A stretch of DNA of 64,000 nt from Neonectria sp. B-13 (lineage: Eukaryota > Ascomycota > Sordariomycetes > Hypocreales > Nectriaceae): positions 186,001-250,000 of the forward strand of contig NOKP01000015.1 in NCBI GenBank assembly GCA_002682825.1, in the 5' to 3' direction. The stretch's first letter is position 1. Each line of letters opens with the position of its first letter. Both the position numbers and the translations under genes were made by a program. This document shows, piece by piece, positions 34,610 to 46,423 of this stretch. The notes under the pieces were generated by a model, which was not told the origin of the DNA, searched no databases, and saw nothing but the letters and a program-made list of their open reading frames with translations.

Positions 34610-35740
34610 TAGGCCCATCCCCTACCTACTCGGTTGTTCTCGGCTGCAGCGCTCGAACTGGTGGTGTTAATTGACTGGATGCATGCCACGGCCTGGACGT
34701 GACCTGCATAAGAAAACCAGGAAGAACACACTTTAGGGCACTCACAGAATAACTATTGAAGAAGGTGATCGTGTTTATTATATAGCACCCCAAATACTTT
34801 TCTCTAGATAGACCTGCTACACGCCTCAGCTTTCAATATTACTTAGTTACTCAAACCTGACCCTTGACTTCACGCTCCAGTGCGAAACTTCCCCAGAGGC
34901 CTACGCTACTTTCCAGGAAGGTATTGGGACGATACAGCGCATCATCTGCTGGTTGGAACAGTCCACTGGTCGGGCGAGGAGACAGCACTTACAAAGCATC
35001 TCCATGCGTCATGCAGCCCACGCCAATAGGGGAAATGCAGAGACCGCTGCGGCCGAGGTATACAACCTTCCCGTTTTTGCATGCTTAGGTGGAGAAAGAA
35101 AGCCATCGGCCCGATAGGACAAGACAATTTGACAAGGTGAAGGTGAGCTTCAGGGAAGGTAAAGGTTCTCATAACTACGCGACGAGAGTCGAATTAACCA
35201 CCAGTGAAGACACGCATTCGAGATACCACGAACTGACAGAACAGTAACACAAATCAACAAGCAGCTTTGCTTTGTATTTATACTGCTGAATGTAAAGTCC
35301 TGTTATTCTTTCCAGTCAATCTTACGGAATCCTCTCTCAGCGGTTTTCTAACCCAAGCCGAAGGACATGGTCGGGTTCAATGACCAATGACAAAGTGGTC
35401 TCGAGAGATGGAGGCTAGGACCACAAAATAAAGTTCGGCACTCCGGAACGCTAGCCGGATTTGTATCTACCTTACTTTACCCTTGGCTCAGTGAAAAAGG
35501 GACTTTCCGGTGAAGCAGAAATCCGCATAATAAATGCCCCTTAAACACCGGATATTCTTATCTCAGCCGGCTGCGTACGGTCATGCATGTATGTACTGTA
35601 CACGTCAAGCTTCCAAGCACCTAGACAAACGGCGATTTTTCATTCCCTGATATCAACGGGCGTTTTTAATTGCCGACAGACAGCGAAGAAGAAGCCGTGG
35701 GCATTCTGCACCCAGTAGCTGGTGGTACCAGCGGCGTCCG
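34610..35740. other. Intergenic region
   Basis: No gene recognised. The right end presumably contains the promoter of the Zn2Cys6 gene at 35741. Confidence 0.45.
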
Positions 35741-37251
35741 ATGGTGAATCGCGGCCGCCCGTCCAAGGACTGTTTCCCCTGCAGGAAGAGAAAACTCATA
35801 GTATGGCTTCATTAGTTACCCTGCTAGCACCCCCTTCCTATTTCCCTCCAAAGCACGCTACAAGAGCTGCCCTAACGAGATGCCAGTGCGATTTGCAACC
35901 CGCCGGCTGCGGGCAGTGCAGGAGAGCCAAGCTGTGTTGCAATGGATACCGAGATCCACGCGACCTCCAATTCCGTGACGAGACCCGGTCTACCGAGCAG
36001 AAGGTAATGGTACGACAGGCCCGGGCCTATTATCCCCAGCCAGCCTCACTCGAGCTCGGCTGGAACATCCGGGCCCAATACGCCTTCTTCTCCATATATG
36101 TGTTCCGGTTTTCGCGGAGTCTCGACGCCGTCACCGCTCTCTACAGCAAGGCTCGTGCTCTTAGTCCCTTGTCTGCAACCATCGAAGCCACTAGTCTGGC
36201 CTTCATGGCAATGCAGTTGAACAGCACACAGCTGATGGGCTTGGCATGTGGAAGCTACGTGACTGCTATCCAAAAGCTTGGCTTGGCCCTCAGCGAGCTG
36301 AAAGACTCAGAGGCAGAGAACACGCTTCTGTGTGTCCTATTTCTCGATATGTTCGAGAAGATGGTTAATCGAAACCCTCGGAGATCGCCTTCGTGGATGA
36401 CCCATGCGCAGGGCGGGCTGTGTCTCCTCGGTGCCCACCAGAAGAAGTTGATCTCGAGCCTTGCTGGTTGCAAGCTCGCAGCTCGTCTCGTCACTGCTCT
36501 AACGGTCAGCTGCGCCGCAGCCGCAGTTCGGGTCCCAGATGCGCTGCGGGCTCTTCGTGACGATATCGACATCTTCGTCAGCAGCACTAAATGGAGCTTT
36601 ACTGGCATTCTGGCTAGTATCGTGGACCTGCAGGCAGACGTCCACAATGCAGAAGGTATCTGCAGGTTGGAATTTATCGAGCGAGCAGTTCTACTAGACG
36701 ATCAGCTACAAAGTTTAGGGCTGACGCTGCCGCCATTGTGGAAGCCCCGTCGAATCCCAACCGCCGGTGATGATCCACGAGTTTTCGGCTCCTATTACAA
36801 CGTATTTGTAGACCACTATATCACGCAGGTGTCCAACGCCATCCACGCCATGCGCTTAGTGCTCTATAAAATCATCAGATGCCATGCCTCTGAAAGTAAT
36901 GACAGCCTACTAAAGGCCGGTGCCACTGTGGACGAGATCCACGGAATCGCACACCAAATTTGCGCCTCAGTGCCTCAATTCGTCCTACCAGGAGCACACC
37001 CCGACAATACACTGCCATTTTCCCCCCTGCAGAGGCTTCAGTGTCATACTCTGCTGACCCCGCTCTACTTTGTCCATCAGGTCTCTAGCAACCCGCTACT
37101 CCGAGACTGGGTGAAGCGTTGTCTCAGGTACATGTGGGAAAATGGCTCAATGGAGATAGCCAAGAGTGTTGCAGACGGAATGGAGGCCGATCCGAACATG
37201 GATTATTGGGTTGTTTATGCCAAGGTTGGGAGTTATGCATTCGCTGCATAA
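35741..37251 (+). CDS. Zn2Cys6 transcription factor
   Basis: Two exons, 35741-35800 and 35887-37251, give 474 residues. The intron lies within the zinc cluster: MVNRGRPSKDCFPCRKRKLI joins to CDLQPAGCGQCRRAKLCCNG, completing the C-x2-C-x6-C-x6-C-x2-C pattern. Without the intron another frame runs through from 35722 but loses the first two cysteines, so the spliced model is preferred. The remaining sequence is a helical fungal transcription-factor middle region (ARALSPLSATIEATSLAFMA, GLCLLGAHQKKLISSL) of the class that ends shortly after DYWVVYAKVGSYAF. It probably regulates the convergent SDR gene (ends 80 bp away) or other local genes; target is unknown. Confidence 0.88.
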
Positions 37252-37329
37252 CAGCGAAGACACTGAGTTGTCCAGTATTGCACGGTACATTCAACGTGTT
37301 GCTGCTCCATTTAGCTTCGAGAAGTAGCT

Positions 37330-38496
37330 CTAGTTTTCAGTAATGAGAGACTTGACAGAATCCACCACATTTTTCTCGTATGGCGTCCACTCCATTCCCA
37401 AAAACTTCTTGGCTTGGGACGTATCGTAGCCGAAAGACTGCAGATTCGGGTTCGGCGCCCCTCCCATGTCGTTTCTATCCGGCAACTTGTCCCGCAGATC
37501 CGGAAAGTTGTCCCAAATAATGCGGCCCATTTCTTCATTGCTGTAGAAGCCCGCCGTAATAAAAAAGCGCTTGCCACTGGCTTCTTCCAGCTCCATGGCC
37601 TTGACGTGCGCCAGCGCCACGTCGCGAACGTCCACCCAGAGAGGCAGCGCTGTTGGAGGCAGGCCTGCCTTGTGGTTGCCAGCGAGGACCTCTGCGAGAA
37701 GCTTGCTGGAGGTGTTGACAGAGCTCAGGGACTTGACCGGGTGATTGACGGGTCCGTAAATCATGGGTGGGTTAAGGGCGCAGAGGGTGAAGTTGGGTCT
37801 CTCCGCGACCACGAAGTTCCATGCTGCTTTCTCTGCCAGAACTTTGGACGCAATGTAGGCATTTGAGGAGCTGGAGTAAGCATCCTTTAAAGTCACAGGA
37901 CTCCAGTCCGCTTCCGTATACGTCTTCTTCGCGCCGGTAGATGCCAACTGTGGATCCAGGATGGCGGCGAAAGAAGAGGTGATGACAACCCGTTTGACCG
38001 TTGGGCACAACTCTGTTACGGCTTTGAGAACATTTGTTGTGCCCAAGACTGCAGGATCAATCAAGTCTTTCTTCGGATCCGTGACATTGAAGTGAAACTA
38101 ATGTTGGTTACCAAACTGTTTGGACACACTCATGCTCGAGGGCTTTTTCTCGTGCTAAGCCCAAGCAACCTACCGGACTAGCCACATGAATAACGGCCTG
38201 AATGCCATATGACCCAATACTACTAAAACTCCCATTCGATGAAATGTCGGGAACAATAATAAAGTCGAGCTTGCTTTGAGGGACATCTTGGTGAGCGGTA
38301 CGGATTGCCTCCCCCTTCTCTTGAGACCGGACGGTTGTGATGACGGAATGGCCTCGCTTGAGAAGCGCATCAATCACATGGCCGGCGACGAAACCCGAAC
38401 CGCCTAGATGTCAAAGCCATACCCGGTTAGCTTAAGGGTGGCATAGGAGGTGTCTGAACGGGAGGAGATCGTACCAGTAAGAAGAACCCGAGTCAT
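37330..38496 (-). CDS. Extended SDR reductase (ketoreductase/Gre2-like)
   Basis: Three exons (38475-38496, 38174-38403, 37330-38097) give 339 residues in frame. The spliced N-terminus MTRVLLTGGSGFVAGHVIDALL has the Rossmann TGxxGxxxxH motif of extended short-chain dehydrogenases. IHVASP, VVITSSFAAI and the catalytic YIASK follow (NAYIASKVLAEKAAW), then LNPPMIYGP and LPLWVDVRDVA. Such enzymes reduce aldehydes or ketones with NADPH, as in dihydroflavonol-reductase-like and methylglyoxal-reductase-like proteins. It is convergent with the Zn2Cys6 gene and ~1 kb from the NmrA-like gene. Substrate is unknown. Confidence 0.9.
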
Positions 38497-38849
38497 GTTA
38501 GTTGAAGGAGGAAATAGTCAAGATTTGAAAGGTTGTTCTGGAGTGGATATCTTGACTTTTCCAATGTAGATAAATATTCTCTCTCGATCTTGGGATTCAT
38601 CGGCTTAAATACTCTAATATTTGTGTGGTTTCCTAATGGAAACGTAGATAAGAGGCGACGTCATAGTCACCCAGTTTTTGGCCCTTGGGCCATCCTGTCA
38701 TTCGTTTCTCCACCCGCGAAGCTTCCATCCATGATGAGACTTCTCTGTAGCTTGCTTGAGCCCAAGTCAAAGGTCGGCTCCTTCGGTGGTAGCAAGCCAA
38801 CGTCGAGTTGCCTCATCGTGTTGTATACTAAGAACAAGGTTTCTTGCAT

Positions 38850-39380
38850 AATGCGTGTAGACCGGAAAGCTAGCTGCTTTTGGTATAGATTGATCCATAT
38901 TAAACCCTCAAATAGGCTACTCCACGCACAAAGTGGCAAGTTATCACACAAAGTTCTTACTCCGTTTAACTCCGACTTTATCTTTACAGGATAATCATGC
39001 AACCCTAGATCGTACCTTCTGGTTTCAGACTTACAAATCCTCTTTCTACTACCGTCAAGCATCAGCCCGACAAGCTACTCCTAATTCTGTTGCCCTGCTT
39101 CTGATCAGGCGTGCAGACCGGAAAGGCTAGTCTTTCAAGTGACTTACCCATACATCCTAAACCCTAAAACGGAGTTAAATATTCTAATGCTCCGCGCCTA
39201 AAGGGCAGAATTACTACCTAAAGCTTCTACCCCCGTTAACTCCGACGTTGTTTTTATGATACGATTTTGTTACATGAGGTGACTAGTGGATGTAACCTGA
39301 TACCTGCAGAAGCTCGCAACTACCCTCAAGCACCGGCCCGATAAGCGCGTTTGATTCTGTGGTCCTGCTCCCCTTGAGTT
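38850..39380. repeat. Degenerate ~260-bp tandem duplication
   Basis: Two copies offset by 256-271 bp share ordered blocks: GCGTGYAGACCGGAAAG (38853 and 39109), GTTWAACTCCGACKTT (about 38964 and 39235), and CTACCSTCAAGCAYCRGCCCGA (39049 and 39320). Divergence is mainly transitions and small indels. No coding capacity is seen; it may be a remnant of a repeated element. Confidence 0.6.
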
Positions 39381-39535
39381 CGTCCTGACTGAGATTGCGT
39401 CGGAACCCATAATTCACCCATTTTCGCTTTATAAAGCCCTGGGATGTCAGATTGGAAAACACAAGCCATCACCTTGGCACGGTTTCCTTGACGTTGTCTC
39501 CTAACCCATTTATTTTCTCCTCAGCCTGTTTCGCT

Positions 39536-40578
39536 ATGACGCAACAATACGCCAAGAATCAGCCCCAAGGTTTCATCAACAGCATCCAGAGGGTTGCTAT
39601 CGTGGGAGTAAGCGCTGTCTCGAATCGTACCAACATATTTGACGGTTTGCTGACGTTGCTAAGGCGGGAGGAAACGTTGGTAGATTCTTCTTGGAGCACC
39701 TCCTCAAGACCGGAGCGCACACCATAACGGCAATTACCCGCAGTGACAGCAACAGTCCTCTTCCAGGCGGCGTAAAGAGGGTACTCATCGATTATGATAA
39801 CGAGGACTCCATCGTCGCAGCACTGAGGGGCCAAGAGTTCTTGATTATTACCCTTTCACTGAGCGCTCCACCTGGTACACATAGCAAACTTCTCCAGGCC
39901 GCCGCGAAGGCCGGCGTGCCCTATGTTATGCCAAATGCCCACAGCATCAACTTCAACGGCCCCGAGAGCCTACGCCGGGACATCCCGGTTGGCAGATCAG
40001 TCCTCCAAAACATCGCCGAAGTGGAGCACCGAGGCATGATTAGCATCGCTCTCATGTCCGGATTCTGGTACGAATACAGCCTTGCAGCGGGTGTCCCAAC
40101 CTTTGGGTTTGATTTGGAGAATCGGAAGGTCACACTCTACGACGACGGCAAGACAGCCGTCAACGTATCCACTTGGCCGCAGTGCGGCCGTGCGGTGGCC
40201 GCACTGCTTAGCCTGAAGATGCTTCCTGAAGACGAGAATGACAAGTCAATCACCGTCTCACAGTTCCACAACAAGACTCTTTATGTGAGGAGCTTTAAAG
40301 CTAGCCAGCGAGACATATTGAAAAGCGTGGAGAAAGCGACTGGCACAACAGACAAGGATTGGCAGATCACGTATCAAGATACCGAAGCCCGCTACAAGGA
40401 GGGGATGGAAGATTTGGAACATGGAAACCAGGTGGGGTTTCTCAAAGCAATGTATGCTCGGGTGTTTTATCCGAGCGGTGACGCAGACTTTGAACCTCAC
40501 AATAAGGTCTTGGGCTTACCAGAGGAGGATTTTGATGAAGTTACGCGCGAAGCTGTCAAGATGGCAGTCGGTATATAG
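39536..40578 (+). CDS. NmrA-like/isoflavone-reductase-family NAD(P)-binding protein
   Basis: Two exons, 39536-39607 and 39664-40578, give 328 residues. The intron splits the dinucleotide-binding loop; after splicing VAIVGAGGNVGRFFLEHLL carries the GxxGxxG motif. The body follows the atypical-SDR NmrA family: AITRSDSNSPLPGGV, LIDYDNEDSIVAALRG, LQAAAKAGVPYVMPNA and GFWYEYSLAAG. Members either sense NAD(P) and bind regulators or reduce aromatic double bonds; the sequence does not decide. It is divergent from the SDR gene with the 260-bp repeat between them. Confidence 0.88.
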
Positions 40579-41378
40579 TTTGTCCCTCAATACAATTCTC
40601 TCCTGGTATAACATATGACACAGGAGAGCATATAGCAGTGTACTTTTCGCTCGTCATATTGCTTGGCATACTACACAGTAGATATTGGAAGAAGAGAACG
40701 GTGTGCCCCTTTTCTTTTGAGAAACGTATTTTATCATAGTGATCATATACACACTGCGCGGGCTTACACTTATATTCTTGCATTCTTAGGATCGTTGCCC
40801 CCCCAATAGTTCAACTCGTATCGTCCCAAGACTAGCTCCAAGTAAATGAATGATTCGTAGCGTCTTAGGAGAGCTCGCTTCTCCCAGTCAGTCCCTCATG
40901 AATGAAGGATAAAGGGCCTAGGTCAGATGTCCGATGGATGCCATATTAGCTAACTATCTGCTGTTGTCCCTAGCATGTCGTTCCCTTTGACGATGCTTGC
41001 TATCCATTGAACGACATGAGGCGGGGCAAGAGGCCTCCAACTGTCTTTCATTGACCGAGCGCAATCCGCAATCCCGGACACTTATCATGAGAAGAGTTAC
41101 AATAATACTAGCTATGGGTTTCTCACCGAGGTTAGCGGGTCCATGACACGGAAGGTTAAGTCCAAGGGAGGCAAGAGCTGACGAATCTCAACGAGATAGA
41201 TCGCCCTAGAAGATCTTGCGTTAATTAGACTATATCGTCTGAGCCTCCTAATATTAGCCCTGCCCCTTCGACCCTTACCCCTTTAGCGGCTACTAATTAC
41301 GTGATTAGCTCATCGTACAAGCCTTCATGTAAGCCCATTCATCAACTCTCTAGATTGGCAACTGGTTAATCCTTGTAG
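40579..41378. other. Intergenic region
   Basis: Holds the 3' flank of the NmrA-like gene. No gene recognised. Confidence 0.4.
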
Positions 41379-41545
41379 TGGCTTTCTGGTATTCCCTGAT
41401 GTTCCCTCTCGGAAGAAGCCCTGGACTCTGACACATGAAGAACATGCCTTGGTATCGTTTTGGGTCTCTACGGCAATCACAATGGTCCCTGTATTCGTTG
41501 GGATGATACTAATTATTATGTGGCATGTTGGCCGACGATGATGAC
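41379..41545 (+). pseudogene. Possible relic of a Dal5-type MFS transporter
   Basis: A short frame after an intron-acceptor-like TAG reads GFLVFPDVPSRKKPWTLTHEEHALV, which resembles the loop after helix 6 in Dal5-type carriers. No other recognisable pieces flank it and the frame closes soon after, so if real it is a small remnant. Confidence 0.3.
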
Positions 41546-41983
41546 GAGCAAGTCATCGTTACCGCAAGCATGAACGCCCTCGGCCATGGTATAATGGCGG
41601 GAGCACAAATCGATCGTTTCCCAGCTACTGAGGCGCCAAGATGGATTGTAGGGTTTAAGAGCAGTCTTACGACACTGTCGTGCAGACTTTTGTCATCTTT
41701 GAGATTATATACCTGAGCACAAGATGCGCAAACCGCAAACTAGTAAGAAGTGACACTGATACTGAAGCTGGAGGCAATGGGTCCCTGGGAACTGGCGAAG
41801 AAAAGTTGTGAGATATGGCTACCAAGCCCACACACATAAATGCTGACATAGCTGCCGGTTGTGGGAGAAACATCCAAGGAAATGGAAGGGGGACAACTAA
41901 AGAGACTGCATCTGCAGAGTGCCGTACAAGGATAGCGCGAAATACAATGATGATTTTTCAAGTAAGCCATTTTCACTGACCAT
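41546..41983. other. Intergenic region
   Basis: 3' flank of the APH-fold gene. Nothing recognised. Confidence 0.4.
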
Positions 41984-43570
41984 CTAAAGAAACATTTCCA
42001 ACAGTTTTCCAAACCCAGACTTCAGAGTCTCCAACCTAGATTCATCCACTCCGCCTTCGGCCAAGCCATCCACAATATCCAAAAACTCCAGCATTACATC
42101 ATCGTCATCTTTCTCGTCGCCCAAAGCAATCAGAATCTCCTTCACCACCTTCATCAAGATTTGATCCCGGCAGCTCACATCCCTCGCTGCAATGACCAAG
42201 TTTTCAGCGATGAGACTCTGGCGTGTAATATCGTCGCTCTTGGTGGCTGGTTGACGCCGGCCGATGAAGTAAGAGAGGGCATTGGACCAACGGCTCCAGA
42301 GACTATACAGTCGACTGCTGAAGCCACAATGCCCCTGGGCTTTCAAGAAGCATTGACGGTAGACCTTTCGATAGCGCTTGAGGCTTTCAGGTGAGTCCTC
42401 TCGGTGAGCCTCTGGCTCGTCGTCGTCGTCAGTCAGCTCGCTATACGAATACGCCATAGGGTCCCAGTCCCGAGTAAGCCACGAGGGGTATGACTCGTTC
42501 CCGGTGCTACGAGGCACAGATGCAACACCATCCCAGTCAATAATCCCTTGCAGCTGACCGTCTTCTGATACCAAGACGTTCTGGATATCAAAGTCCGGAT
42601 GAGCCAAGACAAACTTAGGCCCAGTAGTTTCTGGAAGCCAACTGATCAGGTGCTGTAGTAGAATGTGTGACCCTTTCAAAACGGGCTCCTCATCGGAGGG
42701 CGGGTGCAGGTCCATCATAAAGGTATAGAAACCCTTTGCACCTAGCGACGCCGGCTGTTTGACATATATGGGGTCAGTGCTAGGATCCTCTTGGACATAC
42801 AATCGGTCAAGCTCGGCTTTGGTATCGGTTACGCGCAGTGGACCGACCTCAGATTGCAAGTTTCCATCTGAGTCAAAAAGGGGAGAACCACCACGGCCAA
42901 AGTTGTATTTCCCCAGCTGGGCCATGGCCGTAGCAACGCCTTCCAACGCACGCACTCGGTGCGAATGTAAAGCGTCGGGGTCAACGCCCGACCCGAACCA
43001 GACGTCTTGCAAAGGCCGGCCGGAGATGAAAGACATAAGAACGTAAGGGCAGTTGAGTTGGTTCTCAGTCGTCGACGAAAAGTCGAAAACTTGGGGCAGT
43101 GGAATGGTTGTCTCTCGCTTCAAGAGGCGCATGGTGTTGACCTCTGATGTCAATGAAGCCGCCGACAGCTGATCCCACTTTCCCTCCACCCCATTCACTG
43201 GGATCTTGGCTAGCCAACGAACACCATCTGCAAAGTCGAGGGGGTAAAGAATATGATAAGACCCGTTCATGGGGTTTCCAACGGTCGGGTTCTCGTACTT
43301 AGTCCCCTCAAGCCTTTGGCGCGCTTCTGCTGCAAGCTGGGGAAGGACATCGAGATTGAGTTCTGAGAGGACATCGGCGAATCTTTCAAGAGGGTCGTCC
43401 TCATTTTCAGTATTCTCGGCTTCAAACTGAAGTTCCGTATCATCCTCGTTCCCAGAATGAAGCTGCGCATCGTCGCGGGGCATAGTCGCGCCCTCTCGTT
43501 CGGGCATCTTGTGGTCGTCGATTGAAGTCACGTTGTGGTCGTCAGTGGAAGTCATTGTTGATTGATTCAT
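41984..43570 (-). CDS. Phosphotransferase (APH)-fold protein
   Basis: An intronless frame of 528 residues. An acidic disordered N-terminus (DDHNVTSIDDHKMPEREGAT) precedes a kinase-like domain of the aminoglycoside-phosphotransferase family: YHILYPLDFADGVRWLAKIP (nucleotide-binding strand and Lys), FVLAHPDFDIQNVLV (catalytic loop H-x-D-x4-N) and LQGIIDWDGVASVP (metal-binding Asp). This family is greatly expanded in filamentous fungi and its substrates are mostly unknown; drug resistance should not be assumed. The longest frame begins upstream at a TTG, so the first ATG at 43570 is used as the start. Confidence 0.85.
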   Translation of the reverse strand: MNQSTMTSTDDHNVTSIDDHKMPEREGATMPRDDAQLHSGNEDDTELQFEAENTENEDDPLERFADVLSELNLDVLPQLAAEARQRLEGTKYENPTVGNPMNGSYHILYPLDFADGVRWLAKIPVNGVEGKWDQLSAASLTSEVNTMRLLKRETTIPLPQVFDFSSTTENQLNCPYVLMSFISGRPLQDVWFGSGVDPDALHSHRVRALEGVATAMAQLGKYNFGRGGSPLFDSDGNLQSEVGPLRVTDTKAELDRLYVQEDPSTDPIYVKQPASLGAKGFYTFMMDLHPPSDEEPVLKGSHILLQHLISWLPETTGPKFVLAHPDFDIQNVLVSEDGQLQGIIDWDGVASVPRSTGNESYPSWLTRDWDPMAYSYSELTDDDDEPEAHREDSPESLKRYRKVYRQCFLKAQGHCGFSSRLYSLWSRWSNALSYFIGRRQPATKSDDITRQSLIAENLVIAARDVSCRDQILMKVVKEILIALGDEKDDDDVMLEFLDIVDGLAEGGVDESRLETLKSGFGKLLEMFL

Positions 43571-44446
43571 TGATCGATTGAAAGATGGAGTGAGGGAGAT
43601 TCGACGGGGCAACTAGGTTATTATACCATCGACCACGTGGGCCAGTGCGGTGTGATGCGGTTACACAAGAACAACCAGGTCATGCAGAGGCTAGCAAACA
43701 AAGGCAATAGTGGGGAAAAGGAGGCACAGCGAGCTGAACGGAGAAACAAAAAAGGGCTTGCTTATATCAAAGGAGGTCGTTTAGGCGGACAGAAGATGAA
43801 CAAAGGCCTGCACTCAAGCTAAAATGTTGGACCCACCACAACAACACGACGCAGGTTTAATTCAGAGCAGAAAGGAAATTAGAAACAAGGAAAGCAAACA
43901 CTGAAGAAACGCCAAAGGAAGGCCAGTCACACAATGACACACTAAGCGGGTTCATTTAAAGTACGTTCTAGCGAGAACGTTAAAGACACGGAATGAAAGA
44001 GAAGTGCACCTGGAGATGATACAAAGACGCAGAAAAAGCACATTAGCGTCGACCGTGGTTTTTTTTAACAACGTTTAAGAAAGAGATGCATTAGGATGTA
44101 AAGGTGATGAGTTGACGACAGTAGTTTAATATGCCTAGGACCACAAAGCGTACGTTTGACGGCATATGCCAATGCAGTAGGTCCTTCAGGATTACACAAA
44201 GAGGAACAAAGATTGGCAGACAGTAAACTAAGAACGGTTTCAGCAAGGGTCCTAAAAATGGTTCCGAGTCTCTGAAACTGTTCTTTCTATACCGCAACAA
44301 CTATGAGTATAATATAGCCTTCTTGTACATATAATATGAGGATAGCATCACCTCAAACAGAAGTTCAATCAAACAGCCAACACTCTCTAACAATCACAAC
44401 CATCATCACATATTTATCCCCAAACCCAAGAGCATTCATAATCACA
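43571..44446. other. Intergenic region
   Basis: Contains the promoter of the APH-fold gene and, at the right end, a C/A-rich leader before the tiny Cys/His gene. No other gene recognised. Confidence 0.45.
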
Positions 44447-44740
44447 ATGGGACATCACTGGTAAGCCCACACTTAGATCCTAGAGAATTGTCTATATACT
44501 TACAATCGCAGCGGAGGTTGTAAACAGGCCATGAGCTCTCGATGTGTCACCCAGGGACATATGATTCGTTGTCCGATACATTTGAGGTTCCACCTTCTTG
44601 GTCATACCTGCGTATCTTGCCGTGGGGCAGCACTGCGTGCTGCAAGGTGTGAGAGCGAGAAGAAAAAGGCCCAGAAGGAAGAGCAGCAGCAGAGCAAAGA
44701 CAAGGAGCAGCAGAAGATGCATCACAAGAAGCGCAAGTAG
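44447..44740 (+). CDS. Small Cys/His-rich putative zinc-binding protein
   Basis: Two exons, 44447-44460 and 44512-44740, give 80 residues. The first exon encodes only MGHH and part of a Cys codon; splicing completes MGHHCGGCKQAMSSRC. The first ~45 residues contain three Cys-x2-Cys or Cys/His groups (HCGGCK, CVTQGHMIRCPIH, HTCVSCRG), suggesting one or two bound zinc ions in a treble-clef or RING-like knuckle. The rest is a highly charged Lys/Glu/Gln tail (EKKKAQKEEQQQ) ending in KKRK, a possible nuclear-localisation signal. No signal peptide. Similar tiny proteins are scattered through fungal genomes without known function; role here is unknown. Confidence 0.65.
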
Positions 44741-45016
44741 GAGACAGTAGATGCTGCATGGGGGCAAGTAGGGTTTCTAAAGGTTGCAAGCTATATGCTA
44801 AATTATTGGATGTAGGGTGCATAGTCGAAGGAGGTGTTATAGGTCCGGGGCGTTCTTTGATTGCTATATGGTGTTTTCCGCATTGTCACATTTACATAAG
44901 TTGCCCACTTCTCTATGTGACGTACTTGATTCGGTGGTCTCGGACAGAGTTCCAGATCAGCGAGGCCTCGGTGAAATTGTCGCACTGCCATACTCTTGCC
45001 CCATTTTGTCTTCACA
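44741..45016. other. Short intergenic region
   Basis: Convergent spacer between the small Cys/His gene and the metallo-hydrolase gene. Nothing recognised. Confidence 0.4.
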
Positions 45017-46423
45017 CTAAAAGCTTCTAGTTTCTCCGATATCATAGGTGTCAAAAACGCCATCCAGGGGGAGGTTCTTCGATTTCAGTGCTTCCCTGAG
45101 CAGCCTCTGTGGTTCGAGTGCCTGTTCATAACCCAAAGCCCACTATCGAATTGAGAATTAGCCACTGTTCCCTAAAGTGATATTTCCCTACAGTGGCAAG
45201 AGGAGTGTGAAGGATATACGTACCGTACCCCAATGAATGGCCATTGCTTTGTTGCATTTCGCATCAAGGAATATGCTCACACTGTCGAATGGGTTCGCAT
45301 GTAAAGAACTTGACAATGATCTTGGAGCGTAGGCCCCAATGGGGATTAATCCCAGGTCAAATGGGCCTCGGAGGGAACCAATTTCCTCAAATGCAGGACA
45401 ATGAGGATAGTTCAAATGCTGGCTATAATCGTCGGCATCGGGAAGGATTCTTGGAACTGCTCTATACCCTGTGTCTCTTTGAAGCAACACCTTTATTAGT
45501 TTGCAATGAACGGAACACTGAAGGAGCGGAGAAAAGACAACATACCCCCCAAACCAGACTTTCTTTCCACCACTTTCAATGCTCCAACTGGACCACAAAG
45601 ACTTCCCAGCGTCTAGGGCGCCTCTTCCACTTTGGTGTTGACATGGTAAACAGCCTAAAAGTGCTGTCATCTCGCCAATAACTGCGTCGTTCTTATCATT
45701 GCCAAATTCACATTCCGTAAACGTAGTGCTACCGCTGGCCTTGCGATAATTCAGGGTGAGCTCTTTCTCGTCCCACCAATCCATCTCTATACAGTTCTCA
45801 ATCCCCATTGAAGAGAACCACGATTTGTTCCCCAATGGTACAAACCACCAAGCGTCAGGAAACTTCTTCCAGATCTCCCGCGTTGTCATCGCACTCAAGT
45901 GATCGTAATGGTTGTGACTAATCACCACCAGGTCAACAAATGGCAAGTCAACTACCTGGCATGCGGCAGGGGTGAAACGCTTAGGGCCAATGAGCTGGGA
46001 CGGCGAACAGCGAGATTCGAAAACCGGGTCTGTGAGAGCGCGCAGACCGGAAGGGAACTCGAGATAGCAGCTAGCGTGACCTAGCCAGGTTGCCCGAAGC
46101 TTGGAGGTCAAGGTTCGGGTTGAGGAGAAGGTTGGTGTAACGACGGAGATACCAGAAGGATCTGGTACTCCTCCGAGAATGGGCATTCCGGCCAAGAGAC
46201 GACTAAGAAGTGTAAGCGAGGCGATGGATGAGGCGGCTGTCTCTCTTTACCTTGTCAACTCTTTGAATACCGGAGATGCATCCAGGCCCGTGAAGCTATT
46301 CCATGGATTGGCAAAGGTTCCTTTGTGAGGCACATGATGCTTTTTAGCTGGTGCATCCTTAGGCTTCTGGCCTTCGACATCCGGAACCCTCGGAGAACCT
46401 TCGTATCTTTCCGTTCTCCCCAT
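45017..46423 (-). CDS. Metallo-beta-lactamase-fold hydrolase, NAPE-PLD-like
   Basis: Four exons (46251-46423, 45546-46202, 45224-45476, 45017-45142) give 402 residues in frame. The N-terminal exon reads MGRTERYEGSPRVPD. The core shows LRATWLGHASCYLEF, LVVISHNHYDHLS (the HxHxDH zinc motif), GKKVWFGGDTGY (second metal Asp) and KAMAIHWGTWALGYEQ (last His), as in N-acyl-phosphatidylethanolamine phospholipase D-like proteins. The usual H before LPCQH is kept (GCLPCQHQSGRG). It probably hydrolyses a phosphodiester or lipid substrate in the cytosol or at membranes; substrate is inferred from family only. The third exon has an unusual AAG acceptor. Confidence 0.88.

Noticed and set aside
35722..35886. 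Start of the second Zn2Cys6 gene at 35722
   Set aside because: It loses the first two zinc cysteines; the spliced start at 35741 restores them.
43571..43612. Upstream extension of the APH-fold protein
   Set aside because: The longer frame opens with TTG; the first ATG is at 43570.
44803..45063. Minus-strand 86-codon frame
   Set aside because: Overlaps the last exon of the metallo-hydrolase in another frame; no motif.
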